Assembly: GCA_019155185.1 (NCBI GenBank)
Contig: CM032815.1
Location: 7,759,001-7,823,000 of the forward strand
DNA from: Beaufortia kweichowensis
Lineage: Eukaryota; Chordata; Actinopteri; Cypriniformes; Gastromyzontidae
Length of the DNA: 64,000 bases
Direction: 5' to 3'
Part shown: positions 49,111 to 60,366 of the stretch, piece by piece
Layout of the letters: the number at the start of each line of letters is the position of its first letter
Position numbering within the stretch: position 1 is the first letter of the stretch
The notes under the pieces: model-generated
What the model saw: only the letters and a program-made list of their open reading frames with translations
Told to the model about the DNA's origin: nothing
The model's database searches: none
Translations under genes and position numbers: made by a program

Positions 49111-50626
49111 GTAATAGTAATAGTAGCTATTCACGGCCTTCCTCCCTGGTGAATCAGATTGTGTGTGTGTGTGTTTTTGTGATGTATAGACATTTCTGGG
49201 ACTTCTACACACTGCAGATGGTGTGTGCGTGCATGCGTGTGTGTGTGTGCATTCCGCTCTTAATTGATTGCAGGCTGGTCTGGCTGTATGCTGATGAAGG
49301 GCTCTGCAGCCCTTGAGAAACACTGCATTCCACTGGACACACACGCACACGCTGTATGTACACACAGAAGAGACACACACATCTTGAAAAGACATAAACA
49401 CACTCACACATTTGTCGTCAGTGTTGCATACCCTTTTTCTGTCTCAGGATCTGTTCCAAACACCAGACAGTGCCTTTAGTTGACTTAACAGAGATTTCAC
49501 TCCTCTTAAAGGGGAAGTGTGTCATTTTTGGGATGTAATAATATCTTCTGCTATCCTGTCATCTACACAAGAACCATCTCTAGTTTAATTTCTCTTTCAC
49601 ACGCGTTTGCCACCACACACGGGCTGACAGCGTCTGCGAGTATCTCAGACGTCACAGACAGACGTATACTGACGCTGTGGTTCTGCGTGGCGCTGAAGGA
49701 GAGGTTATCATTAGCCAGAAATACCACGTCAGTCATACCACACACAAACTCCCCAAAAACACTTTCAATTCCCTTCACTAAACCAAAACCAGACCGACTG
49801 CTCTAAACAACACGACACACAGTCTCTCTGCTCGACCGCAAAGCAGGCTTGACTTTCTGAAATATATTAGCGTGTTCATTACTACACGCTTAAATCTGTT
49901 TTGCTGCCCGTGTGTAATTAACCTTGTCTTCTATTGTCTGAAACAAGAAAACAAAGTTGAACAAAGATGCAAAGATGTGAAGAATTTGCAGTTTGAAACT
50001 GTAAACATATATATGTGTATTATATTGTTTATTTTGCCATATATACTGTAGTATTTTCCTATAGTAAACATACTGTAGGAATATTATTATGGTGGTATAC
50101 ACCTACTGAAAAAAAACAATATAGAAATCATCACAAACATTTTAATGGTTATAATGGAAATGTAAAGGAAACTATTATGGTGTCTGTGGGTCTCTACTGG
50201 TAAAGGTGTTGGGTTGTAATGGTGAAATGTTATCTAAACCAATACACCCTTAAATCCTACTAAAATAATTTCCTAAAGGAATTTTGTAATGGTTTTAATA
50301 GTGAACAGCTGATGGTTTATAATGGTATTTGTGGTAGGAGTGACACTGCACCAGTTGTACTCCAGAAATACTTCACTTACGGCACCTTTAACCCCTGCTG
50401 TAGTGTTTGTGTTACATGTGTAAGTGTAGACGTCTGCTGCCCTCCTCTGTTCATACACAAACACTGCAGAGAAATATTCTGCTCTCATTAGTCGTCATGT
50501 AGCGTGATAACACACATGGCGGTGTTCCTCTGGTGGTGTCAGCACGGGTCAGTGCTTTATTATAAACACGTGTGCATGTTACGTGAGTAACGCTCATAAT
50601 CATGTTTTTATTTTTTTGCCTTGCAG

Positions 50627-50756
50627 CTGTACCGCGCCTCAGCTCTATTCGAGACCATCCGTCATGAAGCCCAACACAGCACCGACTACAAGCTCTCTCT
50701 CTTTGACCTGCAGACCTCCTCGTACCAGGCTCTCCAGCGGGTCCTTGTCAGCCTTG
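50627..50756 (+). CDS. ttc28: ttc28 coding exon, TPR-linker transition
   Basis: The exon is 130 bp, phase 0 to phase 1, between ccttgcag and agccttg|gtataa. It encodes residues 1013-1055: LYRASALFETIRHEAQ, then YKLSLFDLQTSSYQALQRVL ending VSLG. The helical YKLSLFDLQTSSYQALQ segment is a typical bridge between TPR arrays and CHAT domains. A short 153-bp intron (50757-50909) follows. Confidence 0.95.
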
Positions 50757-50909
50757 GTATAAATATTGTCTATGCTTATATCATTGTTCTGTTAAATCAC
50801 AAGAGGAGAATTTTAAACTACTATACAGAGAGATAATGTGGAGTCATAGAAGTATGGCAGATAAATTAAGACCATGATATATTGATGTATTGATAACACG
50901 ATCACGCAG
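50757..50909 (+). other. ttc28: ttc28 short intron, 153 bp
   Basis: A short GT-AG intron, donor gtataa and acceptor atcacgcag, AT-rich with no repeat. Confidence 0.93.
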
Positions 50910-51128
50910 GTCACCATGATGAAGCTCTGGCGGTGGCGGAGCGTGGACGCACTCGAGCTTTTGCGGACCTGCTGGTGGAGAGACAGACGGGTCAGCAGGA
51001 TTCAGACCCTTACACCCCCGTTACTGTCGAGCACATTCTGGACACTGTGAACGGACAGCGAGCTCTGGTTCTTTACTTCTCTCTGGCCGCGGGTTACCTG
51101 TACAGCTGGCTCCTGGCCCCGGGGTCCG
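50910..51128 (+). CDS. ttc28: ttc28 coding exon, pre-CHAT helical region
   Basis: The exon is 219 bp, phase 1 to phase 1 (symmetric), ending gggtccg|gtaaga. It encodes residues 1056-1128, starting GHHDEALAVAERGRTRAFAD. The motif ALxVAERGRxRAxxDLL is the hallmark of the segment just before CHAT domains in TPR-CHAT proteins. It continues VNGQRALVLYFSLAAGYLYS and WLLAPGSG, which correspond to the start of the CHAT fold (strand with LVLYxxL, then YSWLLAPG). Confidence 0.95.
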
Positions 51129-51713
51129 GTAAGAAAACAGCTCACGCCATCTAAAGCTTTGTGCTTAAGACAAACGGTGCAGAATAGTAGCCCCACCCCC
51201 TGCTTCTTCTGATACTGATGCATTGCACAACACATTTGAACTATTTATTGTGCTGTTTGTAACTTTCATGATGCGAGACATCCACTCACATAACACTAAA
51301 ATATGTTGTATATAGACCAAAAACTAAAACCGGTACAGATGGAGTGTAACACACACCCACACGTGAAGGTGTCAGACGAACACACTTCATCAGAGACCCA
51401 CTGAGATGCTGTCTGTCTGTTTGAATACAACCCAACACATATATTTGCACGTCAATAAGAGATATTATGTCTGTGGTGTTCTTTTGTTATTATCAAAACT
51501 GGTGCATTGATCTGTTTGAAGTGCATTTTTAAAGTAAACAAAAGATTGTCTTGAATAGTTGGACATGGTTAAAGTCATTATTTACACATACTGCACGTTT
51601 ATAAGTGAGATAACTGGTTTCGATGAATCACCCAAAACACACATTATAAGAAAGACACAATTATTTGACCAAATCTGACCATATTTTAATTTGAGGAATA
51701 TATAGCAGCCTGT

Positions 51714-51776
51714 GACACACACACACACACATACACACACACACACGCACACACACACACACACGCACACACACAC
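51714..51776. repeat. interrupted (CA)n microsatellite
   Basis: CA run with TA and CG interruptions. Confidence 0.95.
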
Positions 51777-51848
51777 GCTGCTCAGTTCATGGATGTGTTT
51801 CCTGCTGTCTTGTGTCACACCTTCTGTTCCCTGTGGCTTCACCCCGCC

Positions 51849-51849
<1 letters not shown>

Positions 51850-51886
<37 letters not shown>

Positions 51887-51903
51887 CACGCATGCACACA
51901 CAT

Positions 51904-51968
<65 letters not shown>
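51850..51968. repeat. long interrupted (CA)n microsatellite
   Basis: Two CA blocks separated by a short catgcacgcatgcacacacatgc segment region, the second about 65 bp perfect. Confidence 0.96.
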
Positions 51969-51969
<1 letters not shown>

Positions 51970-52654
51970 CAAACACACTCCTGCCTCCTGTTTTGGTGAA
52001 GCTGGTAAAAATCTGTGAATTAAAGCAAAGCAACAGAACCACCTGCCTCACTAATCCCACCACAAAACACAACACATTAAACACAACCACACATAACTAC
52101 ATACACACACATTAACACATACACAAGGTTAGTATCGTTTTGCATTTTTAAACACAAAAGGAGATTTGTATGCAGAGATCATTTAAGATTTGATTTTATT
52201 TCAGTTCATGTTACTAAATCTATAGTTTTTATGCCAGATTATAGATATAGTATGATATAATATCACTGATAAACACCTCTTTGAGCTTTAAACTCATTTA
52301 TTTATACCAACATCAGTATCTCAAACGTCCTACAGGAGAATATTCCCAGATTTCAGCTCCTGACCTTCAGCGTTTGTGCTTCTATACATTACTCTGACTT
52401 CATTATAACACAAAGCACATGCTGTATGTCTAAAGCAGTAAAGCTGTCAGGTGAATGAAAGCATTCTGAACTCTCTACAGTATTCAGACCTCCAGTGTGT
52501 CTTACATCTGACCTTCGGCTTTATAAATCCAAAGACTGTTTTCTACATTCACTTACAAGCAGTAAAAACTCTGTTGGGTAGATGTTGTGTATGCCATTTA
52601 TAGTATACACAGTATGTCAGTTGTCTTTTCTGACCTTTACTTTCTGTCTATCAG

Positions 52655-52832
52655 GTATCCTGAAGTTTCATGAGGTGTATCTAGGCGAGGGCGCATCAGA
52701 TGGCGGGACGTCAGATTTCCAGGATGCGAGTGGATGTACCATACCCGCCGGCACCAGCTGTGGAGGCTCATCTCTGGAGCAGCACATCGGTAACGCCCGT
52801 GAGGCTCTGGGAGTCGATTCATACTACAGCAG
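52655..52832 (+). CDS. ttc28: ttc28 coding exon, CHAT-associated region
   Basis: The exon is 178 bp, phase 1 to phase 2, ending tacagcag|gtaaac. It encodes residues 1129-1187: GILKFHEVYLGEG, a variable Ser/Gly/Thr-rich stretch (ASDGGTSDFQDASG), then SSLEQHIGNAREALGVDSYY. The acidic/Ser-rich middle is the kind of insertion that varies between species, and the flanks match TTC28. Confidence 0.94.
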
Positions 52833-55800
52833 GTAAACACTTTATTGACCGCATGCATCACGTAATTCTAAAAGTCCTTGAGTGTTTTTCTGGAGTCCTT
52901 GGAACAAGCCAAGGTTTTACAAGATGATGTTTTAAAGCCTGCAAAGTTTTACAAGCACTTTTATTGTTGTTGTTTACCTCAGAAATAAGGGGAGAGAGAC
53001 TATGAGTGAGAGACGACAGTTAAAGGATGTTAATTGTGTCCTTCAGTGTGACACTATTACAGGTCACAGCAGAAGTGATTGATCTCCATAACCACAGCAT
53101 AACACTCATCTCTGATCTCTGCCACAGACGCCTTATTTACTGCACACGCAAAACATTCAATTAAAGCAAGAAAGAATGAGAGAGCTGAGAGAGGGTTTGA
53201 GGTCGTGCCCGCTGAACGTGTTTAGTGTTTAAAATTGGAATGAAAGAGAGCACACGACTGTTTCAGACAATATAACAAAACAATTAACATGTTGACTTTA
53301 GTTTCAGCTTTCAGGCAGAAATTTGACAGGTGATTTCTCATGCAAAGCCCACCGGTGCTGTGTGCACGAGACATGTCCAACTCATGCATGTGGATGTAAA
53401 CCAACAATAGAAATCCTGTTGGTATGAAAGTCTGCAGCCTCCTAAATAAACCCTGATGGATGTGCTCGCATTACAAGCAGCGAATGCAGCAGGCCAGAGT
53501 TCCCTGTGTTGGCTCGCATGCCCTGCAGTGACCGCATCTCAACGCTCAGCCTGAAAGTGTCACATGCCGCAGGCTGCAGGCCGCGCCGCACGGATCTCTG
53601 GCTCTGTGAAGGGTTTTCACCTCTCGTGTGGAGGAAACGCTTCGAGAGACTCGCTGCTGCAGTGTTGAGCGATGTGACACATAATTAGGTGAAGATGCTG
53701 GCAGGTTTGGAGGAGCAGAATGCGACAGAGAGAGAGAGAGAATTTTTCTGTGTGAGTTTAGAGCGATGCTTGAGACAAAGGCCGTTATTGTACGCATATG
53801 GAGAGCTGCGAGTGTCTGCCATTAGTCACCAGAGGTGCGGCGGTTTCTCCTGCGAGCTCTCTGCTCATCCCTACCCATTAAATGATAATTTAGCGCTTGA
53901 CTGAGGGGCTGCGAGCAATCCTTTCCACTCGGTTGGGTGCAATATGGCACCTTTGAAGAGCCCATTCATTGTGTGATACGAGCAGGAATTTTGATACCAG
54001 ATACTGTCTGCAATATGAGCAATTACCCTTCCTGTTCAAGACTTCTTCCAGCTGTTACTTAAGACTGATAGCTGAAGGTTTCTGGACTCAAAGCTTTCAT
54101 CTGATTCATGAACTTAAAATTAATGTAAGATTTCAGTGCACAGCTGCAAGTCAGTCTCAAAGCTCTACAGTTGGATGTTGTGGGTATAACTTTGAAGATA
54201 TTAGGTGTACTTTTAACCTCTCTCTCTCTCCCTCTCTCTCTCTATATATAAATGGCCATGTTAATAGTCATGTCACAGCCTATCTAGACAACATGACTTA
54301 GTGTGCGTGCCACTTGAGTCTACTTAGTGTATACTTTATATATTGATGGATAGGTATAAGACTCAAGAATAATTATTCAATTAAAACAATAAAAAATCAT
54401 TGAAATTTTTAATGTTAATGATATTTTTAAAAACCTCAAATGAAAAAAGTAAAAATACATATTTAAAAAATTTAAATATCTCAAATGTAAAAAAAACTGT
54501 AGTTCTGATTTTTATGTATGTGCATTTTTATGATTAATATATGCAGTGAGAGTTATCAGGTTAAGGTTAACAATTCCAAGTAAAACAACTTACAAAAAGA
54601 TTATGGTGTGACATGATTTAATTTTTCAGAAATGAATAGGATCAAGTTGGAAGCCTGGCCATTGAACAGTCTAAATAGTACAAAGTGAAAATAAACCTGT
54701 GAAATTGCAGTTGAACCAAATGTGAACACAAACTTTCTCAGGTGAAGTGAGCAAGTGTAAGTCAATCACTAGTGGAAAAACTCTTTTAAAGCATCATGGC
54801 CTATCTCTGTCTAACACAACACCATGAGCCCGAGGCTGTTCTGCAAATGCACGCTCACCAAACACAACCTACAGCCACTTCTGCATCTGTCCTGTTCACG
54901 AGAGCGTCTGACAGGTCGTGAACACTCGACCCATAACTGCAAATCTCCTGCTTCCAGATATAAGAGATGATCTCCAGTGCTTTTTATTGCCGGTTGGAAC
55001 CCAAATGAAATCCTGGAGAGCTGTAGACTGACAAAGAATTAAATCAGCAGGATTTGGGTTGGCCTTCAGAAGGAATGTATTGAGCACTGGAACATGCTTG
55101 AAGAGATAAATGCTTTGAAACGGATAAAAAAAAGAGGAAGCGATGTTTGTGCAGCATCTTGAGTTCAGAAGTCTATGAAAAAAAATATTCTGTTTCATTT
55201 AGGATTGATCATGAAGTGTTTGGGTAAACACATTTATGTGCTATTTATAAGAAGTTTGTACATTTCATTTATTTCACGTTTACATGTTGGATTTGTCCAG
55301 TATAATCAGTCTCAAACATCTTTAATTTACATGTATTTGTGTTTCGTGTGTAATTGAGGTGAGCTGCATTAAACATTCTTAACCCAACAGATGAATTCAA
55401 GTGTGTCATTTCAGATAAAGCAGATTACTGAGAGATGAGCTTCATCACAAAAACTAATCAGAGAGATGTGCTCGTGTGTTTTCCAGAAGCTCACTGATTT
55501 ATAAGTTATTATCTGTGATTGTATGTGCTGCTTTGCTCTTAAATTGTTTGCTCACTTGTAAAATTGTTTCTGTTATTTTGTGTTGTATCTAAAAGAAAGC
55601 TGTGCGAGACAAATGAACAACATGTTGTGTGTGTGAATGTACAAGAGTGTGTGTCAAATTGTGTAAGGGAAAATTTTTTGCTTGATTATCAATTATCAGA
55701 CTAATATAAAGTATCAACTTCATTTTAAATGTCTCCTGAACAGATGAATGTATATGTATGTATTTGTGAGATGTGGTTATATACAGTACAGTAAAATTAT

Positions 55801-55997
55801 AAAGCTGTAAATTAAATGTGAGTAACATATCCCAGATCATTTTATTTTGGAAAAATATGATGAGAAATGTTTGCGTTTAGATTCAGATCTTGTTTATTAA
55901 ACATTGGTGAGTTTTAGTATAATGCTAATTTAGGATGTGCCTAATAACACAATTACCAAAAAAAGGTAAAATCATGGTAATATTGTGTGTATTTCAG
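52833..55997 (+). other. ttc28: ttc28 intron, 3.2 kb
   Basis: The intron runs from donor gtaaac to acceptor tgtatttcag. It contains a short pyrimidine tract (54218-54242) and AT-rich DNA (54340-54520). A CpG-bearing, non-repetitive block at about 53480-53960 could be regulatory. No coding exon was recognised. Confidence 0.88.
54218..54244. repeat. short (TC)n tract
   Basis: CT-rich run with CCC interruption followed by tatatata. Confidence 0.85.
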
Positions 55998-56138
55998 AGC
56001 GTGTTCCAGCAGCGAGACAGAGAGTGAAGCTGGAGATCTGCTGGATCAACAGTTTGAAGAGCTCAACAACAAACTGAACTCAGTGACGGACCCGACCGGG
56101 TTCCTCAGGATGGTTTCCAGAAACAACCTCTTCAACAG
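55998..56138 (+). CDS. ttc28: ttc28 coding exon, acidic linker
   Basis: The exon is 141 bp, phase 2 to phase 2 (symmetric), ending ttcaacag|gtcaga. It encodes residues 1188-1234: RACSSSETESEAGDLLDQQF, then EELNNKLNSVTDPTGFLRMV and SRNNLFNR. It is a charged, probably helical insertion within the CHAT region. Both boundary Arg codons are split as AG|A. Confidence 0.95.
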
Positions 56139-56297
56139 GTCAGACACGTGAAACACTTTCTTATGCCTGTCTTTAATGTTTTACAGGCAGTAAATGTCAG
56201 ATCTAGTCCAGTTCTGGCATTTGTACACACAGGTTTCACCATTGAATTGGATTTGGTTTCTCATTGTATTATCTCCAGTTTACTAATGTACTTTGCA

Positions 56298-56410
56298 CTG
56301 TTGCTTGGTAACAAGGCAACACCCTAGCAACCACCACAGTACTCTAGCAAGTGCATAAAAACAAGCTAAAAGCCACACATGACACCTTAGCAACAGCATA
56401 ACAGTGAGAG
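56298..56410 (-). repeat. GTTGCTAGG-type repeat, antisense copy
   Basis: Reads gcaacaccctagcaaccacc, gtactctagcaagtgcataa and gacaccttagcaacagcata. Confidence 0.65.
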
Positions 56411-56559
56411 CTGCTAAAGTGGAGAAAACTCTGGAGACTCAATCTCTCAAAATCATTACACAATTAGCAAACGTTTTCTGCTCGTAATAGATCTAAACTT
56501 TACCGCTTAGACGGACCATCATTAGGAAGAAAGTTCAGTCCTTCACATCCAGATTCATT

Positions 56560-56562
<3 letters not shown>

Positions 56563-56611
<49 letters not shown>
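56563..56611. repeat. (GA)n microsatellite
   Basis: About 48 bp of GA dinucleotides. Confidence 0.97.
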
Positions 56612-56614
<3 letters not shown>

Positions 56615-56808
56615 TAGCAGGGGGAGGGTGAGAGACGGATGCTGAGAGTAAGACAGGATGGTGGGTATGAGCTGAGATTGTGATGCGAGTTGGTAAAGAC
56701 AGGGTCAGAGCGACCATCATTACAGCTCTACTGCTCATTAAGAGCTTCACATATCTCTCTGTTCATTAAAACACACACACACTCTCATCTGCCCTAATGA
56801 GCAGCAGT

Positions 56809-56905
56809 CTTAAAGCAACACTTCATTATTTTTTCATGTTGTTCCAAACCTCTATGCGGTTACTGTGTGAAACACAAAAATAGATTTTTCTTCTCACTCT
56901 TAGTT
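56809..56905. mobile_element. fold-back dispersed repeat, left half
   Basis: Reads cacttcattattttttcatg, ttgttccaaacctctatgcg, gtgaaacacaaaaatagatt, matching the left half of the family. Confidence 0.5.
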
Positions 56906-57169
56906 TTCCATATACAGTAGTGGCCAAAAGTGATGTCCAGAGAGGATATTTGAAGAGTATTTATTTTTAATGACCTACAGTTTAAAGCAAAACATTAAAT
57001 ATAGAGGATGGGAGAAAATGCTGAAAACACTAAACTTTTTTAAGTATATCATGGAAAATAGATTTTAATCCGATATGCAAAAGAAATGCATAAAAAAGCT
57101 CGACAAAAAGCTCAATGGAAATAATGCTGAACATGCTGAAATATCCATTCAGTGGCGAGATGTTTCTTC

Positions 57170-57430
57170 AAAGCTCCAATCCATGACTTTATATTGCCAT
57201 CTCTGTTTAAAACATAAAATTGCAGGTTGCTTTACATACTTATCTTTACACGTATGTCAAATGATGTCAAACTGACAAAACCTGTTAAATTATACCTGTC
57301 ATCCTATTTTAAAAAGCATTATTATAAGCTTAATTTGGTCAAAGTAATCAGGGTTTTTTATGAACTTGCTCAATAACTGATTTTGTTTATTTTTAACCCA
57401 CATGAAGTTACAGATAGCATCTTTAAATAA
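57170..57430 (+). repeat. dispersed repeat, copy B of a pair
   Basis: Shares blocks with 14205-14470: aagctccaatccatgacttt, gccatctctgtttaaaacat, aaaattgcaggttgctttac, cttgctcaataactgatttt, tttatttttaaccca. Confidence 0.6.
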
Positions 57431-58155
57431 TCCACTTTATACCCACTCTCTGGTTCAACAATAGCCGGATTAAATGAGAGGTCAATGGCAGATGCTCATT
57501 AAACATTAAAGATGCTCGCAGGAGATGTATTATATCACCTGATTAACCTCCAGATAAATACCCACCTGTCTCTGTGTGCTGGAAGATCTGTAATCCTTGT
57601 GATTGTGTGTAATGATAGAGCTGTGTGACAGGAAGTGACCTCAGTGCGGTTTAGTTGCCATAGCGATGGAGACTCGACCTTGAGAATGTGGACTCACACA
57701 CCTACACAAATCCTTTAATAATAAGATGTCTTTTACATCCACAATGTGATGTGAGTGTTCTTTATTATACGAGGTTAAGACAGACATCTCTCTGTGTGAT
57801 AGACTATACACGAGTTACAATCAACCAAATCTTTTTGGTTAAAAATAAACAAAAGCAATTCATCGAGCAAGTTTTTAAAACACGAGTGTCTCTTTATCTT
57901 TCCCCGATTTATAATTGTTAGCTGTCGGGTACAATTTTATTTGACAATTATTAAACTCTTTACTTTGCTTCATTCATGCATCAGTGTGTCATTCAGGTGA
58001 ACTGTGACCTTCAGTGTCACAGGTTCATAACACATGAGGGTTAACAGATGATGACACAATTGTCATTTCTGAACAAACTATTTCTTCGAGTAAAAGCGAG
58101 GTTGTATAGACTAGTCAGTAATGAGTTGTCTATCTGTCTGTTTTGTGTGTTTCAG

Positions 58156-58300
58156 AAGTTGTCAGAGTATGACAAGTCTCTTCAGTAACACGGTATCTCC
58201 GGTGAAGGAGGGCAGCTCATCTCTGCCACGCTGCTCCAGCACACTCAGCAAACCACCGTTACGAGCGCTATACGACCTGCTGATCGCTCCGATGGAGGGG
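58156..58300 (+). CDS. ttc28: ttc28 coding exon, CHAT domain
   Basis: The exon is 145 bp, entered in phase 2, left in phase 0 at gagggg|gtacga. It encodes residues 1235-1283: SCQSMTSLFSNTVSPVKEGS, a Ser-rich stretch, then KPPLRALYDLLIAPMEG. LYDLLIAPME matches the conserved L(Y)xxLIxPL/ME segment of CHAT domains. The donor choice is fixed by the protein: only cutting after GGG keeps frame with GLMHSS of the next exon. Confidence 0.95.
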
Positions 58301-58759
58301 GTACGAGTCCTCTCTCGTTTCTCTTCGCTACTGTTAAAGACACTGCTGGGGTTGATTTGAGCAAGAAATCACTCTAACCATAATGAAAACCCTGAACACA
58401 TGGATTGAACACAGCAACAGCAGCAAAAATAATGCGATAAAATAAACCAACACTAACTAAAATTACATTTATTATTAATCATTTTCATAATTAATGGTTT
58501 TGTAATGTTAATAGTTTGTGTGTTTAACTGTGTGACACAGTATTATAGAATAGAGCTGTTTTATACTGTTACTCATACATTCACATGTTAAGCTAGAATT
58601 TATTTTGATTCTTGTTTTCAAAATAATACTTATGAACGAAATTATTTTTCTAAAGGGTTTTTTGAAACAGTTCTTCTAGTGTTGCGTATGAAAATTGAAT
58701 GAGAATTATCTCTATGTTTAGGGTTTAATATGTGATGGGTGTTGATGTCTGTTGTTTAG
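58301..58759 (+). other. ttc28: ttc28 intron, 0.46 kb
   Basis: The intron runs from donor gtacga to acceptor ctgttgtttag. AT-rich; nothing else recognised. Confidence 0.92.
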
Positions 58760-58939
58760 GGTCTAATGCACTCCAGCGGTCCGGTGGGCAGACACAGACA
58801 GTTGGTTCTGGTTCTGGAGGGTGAGCTTTATCTCATCCCGTTCGCTCTGTTAAAGGGCAGTTCTTCTAACGAGTATCTGTATGAACGCTTCAGTCTCATC
58901 GCCGTTCCGTCAATCGGCAGTCTGGGGAGTACAGCTAAA
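58760..58939 (+). CDS. ttc28: ttc28 coding exon, CHAT domain core
   Basis: The exon is exactly 180 bp (60 codons), phase 0 on both sides, ending gctaaa|gtaaga. It encodes residues 1284-1343: GLMHSSGPVGRHRQLVLVLE, GELYLIPFALLKGSSSNEYL, YERFSLIAVPSIGSLGSTAK. This is the CHAT signature xxVPDGxLxxIPFxxLxxxxxxxLxxxxxxxxxPSIxxL, in which EGELYLIPFALL and AVPSIGSL are diagnostic. Its symmetric phase means skipping would delete core strands of the fold without shifting frame. Confidence 0.96.
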
Positions 58940-59266
58940 GTAAGAGCACACATTTACAGCGGTTAAAGGATGTATGGCACTATGCACACCATCATCATAA
59001 TCAATAATTTACACTGTGGCTAATACAACACATACATAAACATAAATAAAAGTGTTTTAGTTTGATATGATGTATAACCATATCCACTTTTACCTAAAGC
59101 TCTTTCTTCTTGAGAAAGTTAATTTAATGCTGTGATTAGGTATGTTATCAACAATGAAAAGCACATAGATCCATGGCTTTACGATCGTTGCCATAGAAAC
59201 AAGCTACTGCTGCAGCTCATCCCATCAGTTCAGTTTTCTAATAACTAATCATATCTTTAATGACAG
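58940..59266 (+). other. ttc28: ttc28 intron, 0.33 kb
   Basis: The intron runs from donor gtaaga to acceptor tttaatgacag, which has a weak polypyrimidine tract. No repeats recognised. Confidence 0.92.
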
Positions 59267-59769
59267 GTTCATCCTCGACGGAGCGGTCCGGTTCTGTGTA
59301 ACGGCGGTATGGCCGCAGTGGTGGGAAACCCTCGACTCCCGCCGTCAGTAATGGACCGTTGGCTGTGGGGTCCGATGCCCACCGCTGAAGAAGAAGCCCA
59401 CATGGTGGCTGATCTCCTGGGCTGTCAGCCGCTGGCCGGCCCCGCCGCCACCAAAGAGCGAGTCATGAGCGCCCTCACGCAGGCCGAGTGCGCACACTTC
59501 GCCACACACATCTCTTGGAAGCTGGCCGCTCTGGTCCTCACGCCCAGCCTGGATGCCAGCTCCGGATCTGCAGCATCCGCTCCCAGTGGAGGAACAGGGG
59601 GTGGTGAAGGTGGAGGAAAGTCTAACTATACCATCCCAGAGAGCCTGCGAGTGCCAGATGATGCCAGCGATGTGGAGAGCATCTGTGACAGCCCGCCGCT
59701 GCAGGAGTTTCTGCTCACCGCCGCTGATATACTGGACCTCAGACTGCCCACCAAACTCGTGGTGCTGGG
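59267..59769 (+). CDS. ttc28: ttc28 coding exon, CHAT domain with catalytic-position His
   Basis: The exon is 503 bp, phase 0 to phase 2, ending gtgctggg before gtcagt. It encodes residues 1344-1510. After a variable start (VHPRRSGPVLCNGG) come MAAVVGNPRLPPS, MDRWLWGPMPTAEEEAHMVA, CQPLAGPAATKERVMSAL and ECAHFATHISWKLAALVL. The second His of HFATH (codon 59507-59509) matches the catalytic His of CHAT proteases. An insertion follows, with a Ser/Ala- and Gly-rich linker (SAASAPSGGTGGGEGGGK) and YTIPESLRVPDDASD. The exon then returns to the fold with LLTAADILDLRLPTKLVVLG. The fold's cysteine motif would start across the next junction. Confidence 0.96.
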
Positions 59770-59991
59770 GTCAGTAACCATCATAAATAATGACATTACA
59801 GAATATTGATTTGCTATGAATATTTATTAGTCAAATGTATACTGTATAATATAGTAAAAATGATTCTGGATAGATTGGGTTGTGTGATAAATTGATGGAT
59901 AGATACATACTGTAGATGATATAGATAATATAGATATGGATATATAGATATAGACACATAGATATATAGACATAGATGATATTGATGATAT

Positions 59992-60028
<37 letters not shown>

Positions 60029-60366
60029 TGATATAGATATAGATTTAGATTTACATATAGATGATATAGCTATAGATGATAAATGATATAGATATAGATA
60101 TACATAGATATAGATGTATAGATGTATAGATGATATAGATATAAATGAATGGATGGATGGATGGATACATAGACAGACAGACAGCACACAAGCTTTCCAG
60201 CTAAATAAGTACACAAGTCATTTTATACATAACATCAGTTTATCAAGCCGAAGTACAACTGCAGCCACATGCTAAGCAGTTTTACAGTCTATTTACAATA
60301 ATTGTGCTTTTATTCTAGTGATTTACTGCTCCATTGTACTTATAAACTATTTCTACAACCCTGCAG
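59770..60366 (+). other. ttc28: ttc28 intron, 0.6 kb
   Basis: The intron runs from donor gtcagt to acceptor aaccctgcag. Most of it (about 59890-60185) is an ATAGAT/GATATA-type microsatellite with an (AT)n core at 59996-60024 and GATG and CAGA units at the right end. Confidence 0.92.
59890..60185. repeat. ATAGAT/GATATA-type microsatellite with (AT)n core
   Basis: Tandem atagatatagat- and gatgatatagat-like units throughout, an (AT)n core at 59996-60024, and GGAT and CAGA units near 60149-60182. Confidence 0.92.

Larger units (their letters stand above)
47448..50626 (+). other. ttc28: ttc28 intron, 3.2 kb
   Basis: The intron runs from donor gtacca to acceptor tttgccttgcag. It includes GTTGCTATG-type repeats (48656-48745) and a TG-rich degenerate minisatellite-like tract (48865-49110). 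A palindromic ACTGTAGT/TATAGTA-type repeat region lies near 50040-50200. No coding exon was found; the long open frames at 48867-49316 are translations of the TG tract. Confidence 0.88.
51129..52654 (+). other. ttc28: ttc28 intron, 1.5 kb
   Basis: The intron runs from donor gtaaga to acceptor ttctgtctatcag. It carries two interrupted (CA)n tracts at 51714-51776 and 51850-51968. I see no other element. Confidence 0.9.
56139..58155 (+). other. ttc28: ttc28 intron, 2.0 kb
   Basis: The intron runs from donor gtcaga to acceptor tgtgtgtttcag. It holds antisense GTTGCTAGG-type repeats (56298-56410), (GA)n at 56563-56611, a half fold-back repeat (56809-56905), a Tc1-like terminal motif CAGTAGTGGCCAAAAGTGAT at 56925, and the second copy of the dispersed repeat (57170-57430). 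A short fold-back fragment lies at 58018-58085. Confidence 0.88.

Noticed and set aside
48867..49316. 149-codon Cys/Val-rich open frame
   Set aside because: It is generated by the degenerate TG tract; no signal peptide or cysteine spacing is conserved as in a real small secreted protein.
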